Assembly (NCBI GenBank): GCA_031418775.1
Contig: JANOJN010000016.1
Coordinates: 1 to 64,000, forward strand
Source of the DNA: JANLQX01 sp031418775
GTDB lineage: Bacteria > Actinomycetota > Acidimicrobiia > Acidimicrobiales > JANYDT01
Length of the DNA: 64,000 nucleotides
Direction of reading: 5' to 3'
Of the stretch, positions 35,725 through 44,261 are shown one piece after another. Under the pieces are notes generated by a model. It worked only from the letters and a program-made list of their open reading frames with translations, was not told the DNA's origin and ran no database searches. Each line of letters starts with the position of its first letter. The first letter of the stretch is position 1. The position numbers and the translations under genes are program-made.

Positions 35725-36945
35725 TCAGCGCAGTAGGGACCGGGCGAGCGTGAGCGGGTTGCCGGTCGCCAGGCGGCGCTGTAGGCGCGGGCCGGCGTTG
35801 CGGAACACCTTCCACATCACCGACGCCATCTCCGCCGACCCCGCCTCGCCGCCGAGGTAGGTCGCCGCGACCGCCGGGCTCAGTCGGAAGAACGAGTCGA
35901 AGAACGACCGGAGGTCGCGCTGGTTCATCGTGAGGACGCGACAGAGTCCGTACGTCTCGAGTCGCCTCGCCTTCACCCGGTCGTCACTCCACAGCGACTT
36001 CCAGATCTCACGGCTTGCATGGTCGAGGTCCACCCCCGAGCGCTCGAGCTGTGCCGCGATCGCCGTCGCGATCCGTGGCGCCGATCGGAGGGATGCGGCC
36101 ACGGAGTACCCCGTCGCGGGATGGACGAGTGACGCGGCCGCCCCAAGACCGATGGTGCGCTGCGTTCGGTGGGGGAGCGGCACATCCATCGGGAACGACA
36201 CTCGCTCGATCCCGTGGATGTGCTTGATGACAAGACCATCAGCGCGCAGACGATCGTGGAGCCGCCGTTCGAGCTCATCGAATCCGAGCGCGGGACGACT
36301 GGCGAGAGCGGTCTCCTCCACCAGCCACCGTCCATCGATCGGAAGGGTGTACCCGAAGGTCGGGACGGTGCGCTCGGGCCCCCGCCAGTCCATGAGTGTG
36401 CATTCGCCGTCCGCAAGTAGAGGTCGTTCGAACTCGGCGATGATGCCGTACGCCACCTGGAATGCTGTCGGGGTCGTTCGCTCCTCCCGCTCGATGAAGC
36501 GTGATGTCGCGCCGGACCCGTCGAGGACCAAGGAGGAACGGAGCGCCTTTCCCTCGGTGACCTCGACGGTGGTTCCGGAACGGTCGTGGGTGACCTGTGT
36601 TGCCGTGCCACGGCGTACCGTCAACGAGCCGCCCTCGGCTGTTGCCCGCAAGGCCGACGCGAGCGCGGCGTTGTCCAACCGTCCGTAGGGGCGCCCGGCC
36701 ACCTGATCGCGATCACCGATCACGTTGACCGTGTCGAACACCTCCGCCCACATGTCGGCGCTGGGCATGAGTTCGGTGACGGTTGCGTCGATCTGGTCGA
36801 CCCACGCTCCGTAGGTGTTCGTCCAGGCGCGGTCGGGGTCCGGAGCGACGAGGGTGACGCTCAGTCCGGTCGGTGCGAGAGCTGCCGCGGCGGACCACGC
36901 TGCTGGGCCCGAGCCGAGGATGACGATGTCGGTCGCCTTGGCCAC
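35725..36945 (-). CDS. Lycopene cyclase family protein
   Basis: 406-residue flavoprotein-like carotenoid enzyme that would close the ionone rings of lycopene. The dinucleotide-binding start is DIVILGSGPAAWSAAAALAP, and later YGAWVDQ, MDWRGPERTVPTFGYTLPI, IERVSFPMDVPLP and GLGAAASLVHPATGYSVAAS follow the plant/CrtL-type order. No other carotenoid gene (crtE, crtB, crtI) is in the window. The start is GTG 36945, with CAAGAT 6 nt upstream. Confidence 0.87.
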   Translation of the reverse strand: MAKATDIVILGSGPAAWSAAAALAPTGLSVTLVAPDPDRAWTNTYGAWVDQIDATVTELMPSADMWAEVFDTVNVIGDRDQVAGRPYGRLDNAALASALRATAEGGSLTVRRGTATQVTHDRSGTTVEVTEGKALRSSLVLDGSGATSRFIEREERTTPTAFQVAYGIIAEFERPLLADGECTLMDWRGPERTVPTFGYTLPIDGRWLVEETALASRPALGFDELERRLHDRLRADGLVIKHIHGIERVSFPMDVPLPHRTQRTIGLGAAASLVHPATGYSVAASLRSAPRIATAIAAQLERSGVDLDHASREIWKSLWSDDRVKARRLETYGLCRVLTMNQRDLRSFFDSFFRLSPAVAATYLGGEAGSAEMASVMWKVFRNAGPRLQRRLATGNPLTLARSLLR

Positions 36946-36974
36946 CCGACCATCTTGGCCGCTTCTCGGGGCTC

Positions 36975-37080
36975 GTTGTTCGAGTCAGGTCGGTGTTCTG
37001 ATCACGTTGAGCTGGCTGAGCGCGGTGTTTGTTGTGCGGGTCAGGTCGGTGTTCTGATCACGTTGAGCTGGCTGAGCGCG
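36975..37080. repeat. Tandem duplication of the 3' end of the SPFH gene
   Basis: A 41-bp sequence at 36984-37024 is repeated exactly at 37040-37080 with a 56-bp period; the flanks (36975-36983 and 37031-37039) match partly. The second copy encodes the last twelve codons and stop of the SPFH gene. The first is a non-functional echo just downstream. Confidence 0.9.
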
Positions 37081-37973
37081 ATCAGATCACGGAACTGCTT
37101 CTCCATGCCCTGCGGTGATCCGTCAAGGAACAAGACGTTGCCCTGCCCGTTCTCGGCCACATGACGGATCGCTTCGGTCCACATCGCGAAGAGGATGAGG
37201 GCAGTGTCGACGTTCTCGGCTTCAAGCTGCTTGGCCGATTCGGCGAGGCCCTTCGCGACCTCTTCGCGGAACAGCGCCACGCCCTGGCCGCGGAGCTGCG
37301 ACGCGTTGCGCTCCGCGGATGCGGCGATCTGGATGGCGTTGCCTTCGGCTTCGGCTTCCTTGGTCTTGCGGATGAGGAGCGCGTCGCCTTCATTGGTTGC
37401 GGCCGCCTTGAGGTTGTTCGACGCCACGACCTGGGCCATCGACTGGGTGATCACCGAGTCGAACGTGATGTCGTTCAGGGCAAGATCGATCAGGTGGTAA
37501 CCCCACCCTTCCAAGGTGGCGTCGAGCTGGTCCTTGACCTCTTCGACGATCTCGCGTCGAAGCCCGAGGATCTCCGCCTGGCGTTTCGTCGCCACGAAGC
37601 CGCGCGTCGATCCTTCGATCGTCCGGATCAGCGCAGTCGAGAAGTCATCGGCGCTCTGGAACTTGAACGCCACGTTCTTGAGGGTCTCCTCCTTCTCGTT
37701 GAAGACCGCGTAGAGGAGCATCGCCTTGAAGTAGACGTTTGCCTGGTCCTGGGTGATCGCCTGGAACTCGATCTCGATGGAGCGGTTCTGGATCGAGATG
37801 CGACGGGAGACCTTCTCGATCAGCGGGATGAGGAAGTTCAGCCCGGGGCGGAGGATGCGGCGGTACTTGCCGAAGATGGTGACGACGGCGATGTTGCCCT
37901 GCTCCACGGTCTTGACGGAGAAGACGAGGAGCAGGAGGAAGAGTCCAACAAGGACAAGAACGGCAGGACCCAT
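37041..37973 (-). CDS. SPFH/Band 7 membrane protein (stomatin/prohibitin-like)
   Basis: 310-residue membrane scaffold protein. One N-terminal helix (PAVLVLVGLFLLLLVFSV) is followed by the SPFH domain (TVEQGNIAVVTIFGKYRRIL, PGLNFLIPLIEKVSRRISIQ). A charged coiled-coil (residues about 190-260) and a short tail end the protein. ATG 37973 is chosen because GGAGG lies 9 nt upstream; earlier codons would overlap the neighbouring oxidase gene. No NfeD partner is adjacent. Its 3' end has been duplicated downstream. Confidence 0.92.
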   Translation of the reverse strand: MGPAVLVLVGLFLLLLVFSVKTVEQGNIAVVTIFGKYRRILRPGLNFLIPLIEKVSRRISIQNRSIEIEFQAITQDQANVYFKAMLLYAVFNEKEETLKNVAFKFQSADDFSTALIRTIEGSTRGFVATKRQAEILGLRREIVEEVKDQLDATLEGWGYHLIDLALNDITFDSVITQSMAQVVASNNLKAAATNEGDALLIRKTKEAEAEGNAIQIAASAERNASQLRGQGVALFREEVAKGLAESAKQLEAENVDTALILFAMWTEAIRHVAENGQGNVLFLDGSPQGMEKQFRDLIALSQLNVIRTPT

Positions 37974-38055
37974 CGACGCAAACCTCCGGCGGCGACGAAC
38001 GGGTGCCGTGCCGCTCCGCGAACGTATACCAAGGACTCGCCTGTCTGGCGCTGCG

Positions 38056-38748
38056 CTAGTAGAAGCCCTCACGGCGCGCGTAGCGGGCAGCCCGTTCGGC
38101 GTCATAGACCGCGGCATCGAACTCCGGATCGCTCTGGGCGTTGATGACCTTCAGAATTTCGCCGTTGCTGGGAAGGCTCGTCCGGTCCTGAAAGGTCGAG
38201 GGGTCCCACAGGTGCGAGCGAATGAAGGCCTTCGAACACTGCGTGAACGCTTCTTCGATTTCGACGACGATGCCGAGGCGCGGCACGCTGCCTTCATGCT
38301 CACACGGGGCAAGAAGGTCGCGGTCATCGGTAATCCACGCTCGGCCATTGACGCGGAACGTATCGGTGATGCCCGGGAGGACGAAGAGCAGGCCGACGTG
38401 CGGATTGGCGATGATGTTGCGGAGGGTGTCGGCAAGACGGTTGCCGGGGCGTTCCGGTATGACGAGGGTACGGTCGTCGAGGATCCTGACGAAGCCTGCC
38501 GGATCTCCGCGCGGGCTGACGTCGCAGTCTCCAGTCGGGCTCGATGTCGCAATGCACAAGAACGGAGAACGCTCGATGAAGCCACGGGTGAGCTGGTTCA
38601 GCGAGTCCGTGACCTTCATGCAGACGGCCTTGGCGGGTTCGCCGATCACGCTTCGCAGCTCGGCGACGCTCGCCAATCGGCGAATCTCGCGGCCCAGAAC
38701 CGACCCGCTCGTCGGTTCGTCGACTGTGACATCGGTCGTCGTATCCAC
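38056..38748 (-). CDS. Pyridoxamine 5'-phosphate oxidase-like flavin protein
   Basis: 230-residue split-barrel protein of the MSMEG_1061 type. Typical elements are FIERSPFLCIATSSPTGDCD, VSPRGDPAGFVRILDDRTLV, IPERPGNRLADTLRNIIANP and VGLLFVLPGITDTFRVNG. It probably binds FMN and reduces an unknown substrate. The start is GTG 38748, with TACCCT 6 nt upstream. It is divergent from the DEAD-box helicase. Confidence 0.88.
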   Translation of the reverse strand: MDTTTDVTVDEPTSGSVLGREIRRLASVAELRSVIGEPAKAVCMKVTDSLNQLTRGFIERSPFLCIATSSPTGDCDVSPRGDPAGFVRILDDRTLVIPERPGNRLADTLRNIIANPHVGLLFVLPGITDTFRVNGRAWITDDRDLLAPCEHEGSVPRLGIVVEIEEAFTQCSKAFIRSHLWDPSTFQDRTSLPSNGEILKVINAQSDPEFDAAVYDAERAARYARREGFY

Positions 38749-38754
38749 CGATTC

Positions 38755-38760
38755 AGGGTA
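38755..38760 (-). promoter_or_regulatory. -10 hexamer TACCCT
   Basis: TACCCT (minus strand) lies 6 nt before GTG 38748. It is 28 nt from the divergent helicase -10. Confidence 0.5.
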
Positions 38761-38788
38761 TCGGGACGACGGCGGTGGCCAGGCGAAT

Positions 38789-38794
38789 TACTCT
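38789..38794 (+). promoter_or_regulatory. -10 hexamer TACTCT of the helicase gene
   Basis: TACTCT lies 6 nt before GTG 38801. It selects that codon over the adjacent GTG 38798. Confidence 0.5.
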
Positions 38795-38800
38795 TACGTG

Positions 38801-40555
38801 GTGAGTACGACCGAAGAACAGTCAAGATTTGCCGATCTCGGACTCCGCCCTGAGCTCCTCAGCTCCGTGGAATCGCTGGGCTACGAGGAGCCAACCCCGA
38901 TCCAGCGCGAGGCGATCCCGCTGATGCTGAGCGGTCGAGACCTCCTCGGGCAGGCGGCAACCGGCACCGGAAAAACCGCGGCTTTCGCGCTCCCGATCCT
39001 CCAGCAAATCCCCGAAAGCAAGGGAAAACCGGAGCCCTTCGCGCTGGTTCTCGTTCCGACGCGCGAGCTCGCCGTCCAGGTCTCGGAAGCTATGTACAAA
39101 TACGGTCGCGTGCTCGGAGCGCGCGTCCTTCCGGTCTACGGCGGTCAGCCGATCGGTCGCCAGCTGCAGGCGCTCTCGGGTGGCGTGCACGTAGTCGTCG
39201 CCACTCCTGGTCGCGCAATGGACCACATCGCCCGCGGCACCCTCGCCCTCGACAAGATCAAGATCGTGGTGCTCGACGAGGCGGACGAGATGCTCGACAT
39301 GGGCTTCGCTGAAGACATTGAAGAGATCCTCAAGTCGACCCCATCGGATCGTCAGACCGTCATGTTCTCGGCGACGCTTCCTCCTCGCATCATGGGCATC
39401 GCCAAGCGCCATCTCAACGACCCGCTAAAAGTGCAGATCGGGCTCGGTGACACGAAGCCGGGCAAGGCCCTCATCCGTCAGGCGGTCTACGTCGTGCAGC
39501 GGTCCCACAAGGCTGCCGCGCTCGGTCGAGTACTCGACGTCGAGGCTCCCCGAGCCGCACTGGTCTTCTGCCGCACACGTACTGAAGTGGAACAGCTGAC
39601 CGAGACGATGAACGGCCGCGGCTATCGCGCTGAGGCGCTCCACGGAGGTCTGGGACAGGAGTCCCGCGATCGGGTCATGGGGCGCATCCGGACGGGCGCC
39701 ACCGAACTTGTCATCGCCACCGACGTGGCCGCCCGCGGTCTCGACATCGACTCGCTCACCCATGTCGTGAACTACGACGTCCCGTCGGCTCCGGAGGCAT
39801 ATGTCCACCGCATCGGTCGCGTCGGGCGCGCCGGTCGGGAAGGCACTGCGATCACTCTCGCCGAGCCACGTGAACAGCGTCTGCTCGAGAACATCGAGCG
39901 GCTGACCAAGCAGAAGATCGCCATCGAGAAGGTCCCGTCGGTCGCCGACCTCCGGGCCAAGCAGATGGAGCTCACCGTCGAGACGATTCGTACGGCGTTG
40001 ACCGCCGACGACCTCGAGAACTATGCGGGCATCCTCGATCAGTTCTCCGAGACCGAGCTCCGCGACGTTGCGCTCGCAGCAATCCGTCTGGCTCACCTCG
40101 CGAACGGCGCGACGGTCGACGACAAGGAGATTCCCGACGCGTCCTCGCGCATGCAGCGTGGCGCCGGCGAGACCAAGGGCCGATTCGACCGAGGAGGCAC
40201 CGACCGGTGGAACGACGATGGTCCGCGTAAGCGGCCGCCGAGCAAGGGCGGAAGCGGTGAGTGGGCCGAGCGTCCGGCCCGACCCGCCGGTGCGCCGAAG
40301 GGCGGTTCCGGCGGTCCCACAGCCAAGCTCTACATCGGCCTCGGCCACAAGGACGGTGTGCGAGCAGGCGACCTCGTCGGCTCCATCGCGAACGAGAGCG
40401 GACTCACGGGCCGCGACATCGGACCCATCAAGATCGCGGAGCACTTCTCCGTCGTCGGTGTGCCCGACGGCTCGGCGGAGGACGTGATCGCCGTGATGCG
40501 CAAGGTCATGCTCCGCGGCAAGAAGGTCACCGTCCGCCGCTTCGTCGAAGACTGA
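38801..40555 (+). CDS. deaD: DEAD-box RNA helicase with DbpA-type RNA-binding domain
   Basis: About 584 residues. Q motif region FADLGLRPELLSSVESLGYE, Walker A ATGTGKT, DEAD box VLDEADEMLDMGF, motif III FSATLPP, motif VI HRIGRVGRAGREG. A basic Gly-rich linker (about 470-505) leads to a C-terminal DbpA/RRM-like domain (KLYIGLGHKDGVRAGDLVGS) that binds structured RNA. This is the CsdA/DeaD layout used in ribosome assembly and cold adaptation. Confidence 0.95.
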   Translation: MSTTEEQSRFADLGLRPELLSSVESLGYEEPTPIQREAIPLMLSGRDLLGQAATGTGKTAAFALPILQQIPESKGKPEPFALVLVPTRELAVQVSEAMYKYGRVLGARVLPVYGGQPIGRQLQALSGGVHVVVATPGRAMDHIARGTLALDKIKIVVLDEADEMLDMGFAEDIEEILKSTPSDRQTVMFSATLPPRIMGIAKRHLNDPLKVQIGLGDTKPGKALIRQAVYVVQRSHKAAALGRVLDVEAPRAALVFCRTRTEVEQLTETMNGRGYRAEALHGGLGQESRDRVMGRIRTGATELVIATDVAARGLDIDSLTHVVNYDVPSAPEAYVHRIGRVGRAGREGTAITLAEPREQRLLENIERLTKQKIAIEKVPSVADLRAKQMELTVETIRTALTADDLENYAGILDQFSETELRDVALAAIRLAHLANGATVDDKEIPDASSRMQRGAGETKGRFDRGGTDRWNDDGPRKRPPSKGGSGEWAERPARPAGAPKGGSGGPTAKLYIGLGHKDGVRAGDLVGSIANESGLTGRDIGPIKIAEHFSVVGVPDGSAEDVIAVMRKVMLRGKKVTVRRFVED

Positions 40556-40584
40556 TCAGCGGGACTGCACCCGCGGGCTGAGCT

Positions 40585-41010
40585 TCAGCCGTTGAGGACG
40601 ACCTCGGCGAGGTAGCCGTCGGGGTCGCGGAACGCGAAGAAGCGCTGCGTGCCGAACTCGCGGACATCTCCGGTCGACGCGCCCGCGGCAACGAGGCGAG
40701 CCAGCAGTTCGTCGAACGCCTCCATGTCCGTCGCTCGGAAGGAGGCGTGATCGAAGCGAGCCGTGCCATAGAACACGGCTGCCGGCGGAGTGAGGAGTTC
40801 CGGAGCATCACCGAGAGCGACCTCGGTGGCCTGCAGGGTCGTGCCGCTGCTCAGTGGGATGAGGACGATCTTGCGTCCGTCGCCGCCCACCCGAGGGAAC
40901 CCCGTCAGCGGCTCGATGCCGAAGATGCTCCGGTAGAACTCGGTGAGCCGATCGACGTCCCTCGACGACGTGGACACGTGGTCAAATCCGCTTACAAGTG
41001 CTCGACTCAT
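40585..41010 (-). CDS. Glyoxalase/VOC-superfamily protein
   Basis: 141 residues with the paired beta-alpha-beta-beta-beta units of vicinal oxygen chelate enzymes. Metal-ligand-like positions are the His of GFDHVSTSSRDV, the His of ARFDHASFRATDM and the final Glu of DPDGYLAEVVLNG. GGAGA lies 7 nt before ATG 41010. It converges with the helicase gene. The substrate cannot be read from the sequence. Confidence 0.87.
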   Translation of the reverse strand: MSRALVSGFDHVSTSSRDVDRLTEFYRSIFGIEPLTGFPRVGGDGRKIVLIPLSSGTTLQATEVALGDAPELLTPPAAVFYGTARFDHASFRATDMEAFDELLARLVAAGASTGDVREFGTQRFFAFRDPDGYLAEVVLNG

Positions 41011-41116
41011 GGTTCGTCTCCGTTCGGGTGGGCTCGGTCCGGAGCCGCGACGACGCAACCTACTTGCCCTCGTCGAGACATGTGGATTGTCGGCGACGGC
41101 TTCGGGGCACCCTCGG

Positions 41117-41122
41117 TAGCGT
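41117..41122 (+). promoter_or_regulatory. -10 hexamer TAGCGT
   Basis: TAGCGT lies 6 nt before the ATG at 41129, supporting a leaderless HIT-like gene. Confidence 0.5.
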
Positions 41123-41128
41123 GACCTT

Positions 41129-41710
41129 ATGGATGATCGGACCGAAAAGGCCGTAAGAGCACTCACTTCGTCGCCGCTGTTCCCGTTCGAAGGTGAATTC
41201 GGACTGAAGACATTGGGTGCCCCGATGGAGAGTGAACTCGTTCGAGACGGCGAGGATGGCAAGCCCTGTCACTCGTGTGGTGCGGATGACAGGGTGCTCT
41301 GGCGCAACGGACGATGGAAGCTCACCTCCTTCCGACCGTCTGCCAACCCCGTCGGGCTATTCCTCGAGACCATTGATCACATCGACTTCGATCACTTTGA
41401 CGATGGCTTGGCAGCTGAGTTCGGTCGGCTCACCTGGCGTCTCGAAACGGCGATCAGGACGATCGAATCCGTTGGGCGAGTGCACGTGCATCGTTGGGGC
41501 GACGGTTCGTCGCACTTCCATGTCTGGTTCCAAGGCCGACCTGCGCGTCAGGTCGAGCTCTACGGATGGGGAGACGTTCTCTGGTCCCAACTGCTTCCAC
41601 CGCTTGACGCGTCGGTGATCGACGCCAACCATCGCCGGGTAGTTGTGCACTTCGCTCGGGCGGTGGGCGGCACAGTGGTGGACCTCCGGCGATCAAGCTC
41701 TGAGCGTTGA
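41129..41710 (+). CDS. Hypothetical protein, degenerate HIT-like
   Basis: 193 residues. KPCHSCGADDRVLWRNGRWK near residue 47 resembles the zinc-type CxxC entry of some HIT/GalT-fold proteins. VHVHRWGDGSSHFHVWFQGR near 115-140 resembles the HxHxH loop with the third His replaced by Trp. If the fold is right, the nucleotide-hydrolase chemistry may be lost. I do not recognise a named family. A leaderless promoter box supports the start. Confidence 0.6.
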   Translation: MDDRTEKAVRALTSSPLFPFEGEFGLKTLGAPMESELVRDGEDGKPCHSCGADDRVLWRNGRWKLTSFRPSANPVGLFLETIDHIDFDHFDDGLAAEFGRLTWRLETAIRTIESVGRVHVHRWGDGSSHFHVWFQGRPARQVELYGWGDVLWSQLLPPLDASVIDANHRRVVVHFARAVGGTVVDLRRSSSER

Positions 41711-41766
41711 GCCCCGAGACCGGTTCCGGGAGTCCTTCGCCGCCGCGTGGTTCGCAGCGAAGGCAG

Positions 41767-41772
41767 TAGCTT
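41767..41772 (+). promoter_or_regulatory. -10 hexamer TAGCTT of the GH3 gene
   Basis: TAGCTT lies 7 nt before GTG 41780, the same hexamer and spacing as at 51036 before the uridine phosphorylase gene. Confidence 0.5.
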
Positions 41773-41779
41773 CGCCCTC

Positions 41780-44206
41780 GTGAATGACGCCGAACTCGAT
41801 GCCCTGATCGACGCTCTGACCATCGAGGAGCAGGTGTCGCTGCTGGCGGGAACGGACAACTGGCACACGGCTGAGCTTCCGCGCCACGGCATCCCGGCAA
41901 TGCGGGTCACCGATGGACCCGCCGGAGCGCGGGGAACAACCTTCACCGGTCCGGCGTCGGTCAACGTGCCGTCGGGAACTGCGTTGGCGGCAACCTTCGA
42001 TCCGGCGCTGGTCGAACGCATCGGCGCGCTCCTCGGCCGTGAGGCGCGCGCCAAGGGAGCTCGCGTGCTGCTCGCACCGACCGTGAACCTCCACCGCACA
42101 CCGGTCGGCGGCCGCAACTTCGAATGCCAGAGCGAAGATCCATACCTCAGCGCGCGGATCACCGTCGGCTACGTCAACGGGGTGCAGAGCGAGGGGGTGG
42201 CGGCGTGCGTGAAGCATTTCGTCGGCAACGACACCGAGCACGAGCGGATGACGATCGACAACCGCATCGACGAGCGAACCATGCGCGAGATGTACCTCCG
42301 ACCCTTCGAAGCGGCGGTGTGCGAGGCCGACGCTCTTTCGATCATGTCGGCGTACAACCGGATCAACGGACCGTGGGCCGCCGACTCGAAGGAGCTCATC
42401 ACCGACGTGCTGCGCGGGGAGTGGGGCTTCACCGGCGTCGTCATGAGCGATTGGTTCGGGCTGCACTCGACAGCCGAGGGCATCGAAGCCGGCCTCGACC
42501 TGGAGATGCCGGGGCCGACGCGCGACCGCGGTGCCAAGCTCGTCGCCGCCGTCGAGTCCGGAGCCGTCGACGCCTCGCTGGTACGGGCCGCTGCTCGTCG
42601 AATGCTGTCGTTCATGGATCGGCTCGGCGCCATCTCCGATGGTGGACCGGGACCGGAGACGACCCGCGACGTACCGGAGGATCGATCGCTGATCCGATCC
42701 GCTGGCGCGGCCGGCATGGTGCTACTCCGCAACGAAGCCAACGCCCTTCCCCTCGATACCACTTCTGTTCGCCGCGTCGCCGTCATCGGTCCCAACGCAG
42801 CGAAGGGGCGGATCATGGGCGGAGGGTCGGCCATGGTCAATCCCGTGCACGAGGTCCATCCGCTCGGCTCTCTCCGTGATCGACTCGGCGGTGCCGGCGT
42901 CGAGGTGCTCGACGCCGTCGGGTGCACCATCCACCGGACGCTTCCGCCGCCGCGGCGCGACTGGATCACCGATGCCACGATCGACTACTTCGTCACAGCA
43001 GATGACATGACCAACGCGGTGCCGCCGCTGCGATCGGAGGTCCTCCCACGCTTCAACCTGATCTGGCCGGACGACCCGGGTGAGGGTTTGACGCGCGAAC
43101 TCTTCGCATGTCGCGTCAGCTTCGGGTTCACCCCTGACGTTTCCGGCGTGTGGTCCTTCGGTCTCACCTCGATCGGCCGGGCCCGGCTCTTCGTCGACGG
43201 AGAGCTCGTTGTCGACGATGAGCCCGCCGCGCCGGGCGGTTCGTTCTTCGGCATCGGCAAGGCCCAGTTCGTCGCATCGCATGAACTCCTCGCCGGTCAG
43301 GCGGTCCGGGTCACGGTCGAATACGTCAACGACGGACTCGGGATGATGCGCGGGTTGATCATGGGCTTCGACGCTCCGGTCGTCGACGACTTGGTGGCAG
43401 GGGCGGCGAGGCTGGCGGCCACGACCGACGCGTCCATCGTGATCGTCGGGACGAACGACGACTGGGAGGCCGAGGGCTACGACCGCACCACGATCGCCCT
43501 GCCCGGTCGTCAGGACGAGCTCATCAGCGAGGTGGCCAAGGTAAGCGCGCGGACAATCGTCGTGGTGAACGCCGGTTCGCCCGTCGCCATGCCGTGGATC
43601 AACGAGGTCGACGCCGTGCTCTTCGTCTGGTTCCCCGGGCAGGAGTTCGGCGATGCGCTCACCGATGTGCTCCTCGGCGACGTCGACCCCGGTGGGCGGC
43701 TCCCGGTTACCCTGCCCCGTCGTCTCGAGGACACACCGGCCTTCGAGCACCATCCCGGGCGCAACGGCGTGGGCCGCTATCTCGAGGGACGTCTCATCGG
43801 GTATCGGTACTACGACACGGTCGGGCGCGAACCACTGTTCGGCTTCGGTCACGGTCTTTCCTACGCGGACATTTCGATCGACAGCGCCGAGGCCGGTGAT
43901 GGCGTCATCCGGGCCACGGTCACCAACGCCGGCGATCGGTCCGGCTTCGAGGTAATCCAGGTCTATGCGCATGATCCCGTCGGAACGGGCGCGCCCGACG
44001 ATGCCGTGCAGCAACTCGTCGGCTTTGCCAAGGTCGAGGTTGCCCCCGGGGAGAGTCGTTCGGTCGAGATCGCCCTCGATCCCCGCTGGGCGATGCACTG
44101 GGACGTGGCGACCCATTCCTGGGCGGCCCGCCCGGGAGCGCGGGAACTCCGGGTAGGTCGTTCATCGCGTCGTATCGACCACGTACTCGCAGTTACTGTC
44201 GGCTGA
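41780..44206 (+). CDS. Glycoside hydrolase family 3 beta-glucosidase with PA14 domain
   Basis: 808-residue enzyme releasing sugars from beta-linked oligosaccharides. The N-terminal GH3 barrel carries KHFVGNDTEHERM and the nucleophile D224 in FTGVVMSDWFGLHS. The second alpha/beta domain is interrupted by a PA14 module (about residues 400-540; GVWSFGLTSIGRARLFVDGE), a sugar-binding insertion typical of bglX/KmBglI-like enzymes. A fibronectin-III-like domain ends it. No signal peptide, so cytoplasmic. It may process sugars brought by the two ABC importers. Confidence 0.93.
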   Translation: MNDAELDALIDALTIEEQVSLLAGTDNWHTAELPRHGIPAMRVTDGPAGARGTTFTGPASVNVPSGTALAATFDPALVERIGALLGREARAKGARVLLAPTVNLHRTPVGGRNFECQSEDPYLSARITVGYVNGVQSEGVAACVKHFVGNDTEHERMTIDNRIDERTMREMYLRPFEAAVCEADALSIMSAYNRINGPWAADSKELITDVLRGEWGFTGVVMSDWFGLHSTAEGIEAGLDLEMPGPTRDRGAKLVAAVESGAVDASLVRAAARRMLSFMDRLGAISDGGPGPETTRDVPEDRSLIRSAGAAGMVLLRNEANALPLDTTSVRRVAVIGPNAAKGRIMGGGSAMVNPVHEVHPLGSLRDRLGGAGVEVLDAVGCTIHRTLPPPRRDWITDATIDYFVTADDMTNAVPPLRSEVLPRFNLIWPDDPGEGLTRELFACRVSFGFTPDVSGVWSFGLTSIGRARLFVDGELVVDDEPAAPGGSFFGIGKAQFVASHELLAGQAVRVTVEYVNDGLGMMRGLIMGFDAPVVDDLVAGAARLAATTDASIVIVGTNDDWEAEGYDRTTIALPGRQDELISEVAKVSARTIVVVNAGSPVAMPWINEVDAVLFVWFPGQEFGDALTDVLLGDVDPGGRLPVTLPRRLEDTPAFEHHPGRNGVGRYLEGRLIGYRYYDTVGREPLFGFGHGLSYADISIDSAEAGDGVIRATVTNAGDRSGFEVIQVYAHDPVGTGAPDDAVQQLVGFAKVEVAPGESRSVEIALDPRWAMHWDVATHSWAARPGARELRVGRSSRRIDHVLAVTVG

Positions 44207-44261
44207 GTCACGGACCGGCCGGACACGCGCGAACAGCCGCTTCCCGCTCAACGCCACACCA

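Noticed and set aside
38222..38800. N-terminal extension of the DEAD-box helicase
   Set aside because: It is antisense to the flavin-protein gene. The TACTCT box and the Q-motif position support GTG 38801.
42722..44116. 464-codon minus-strand open frame opposite the GH3 gene
   Set aside because: No domain or ribosome site; the GH3/PA14 enzyme on the plus strand is complete.
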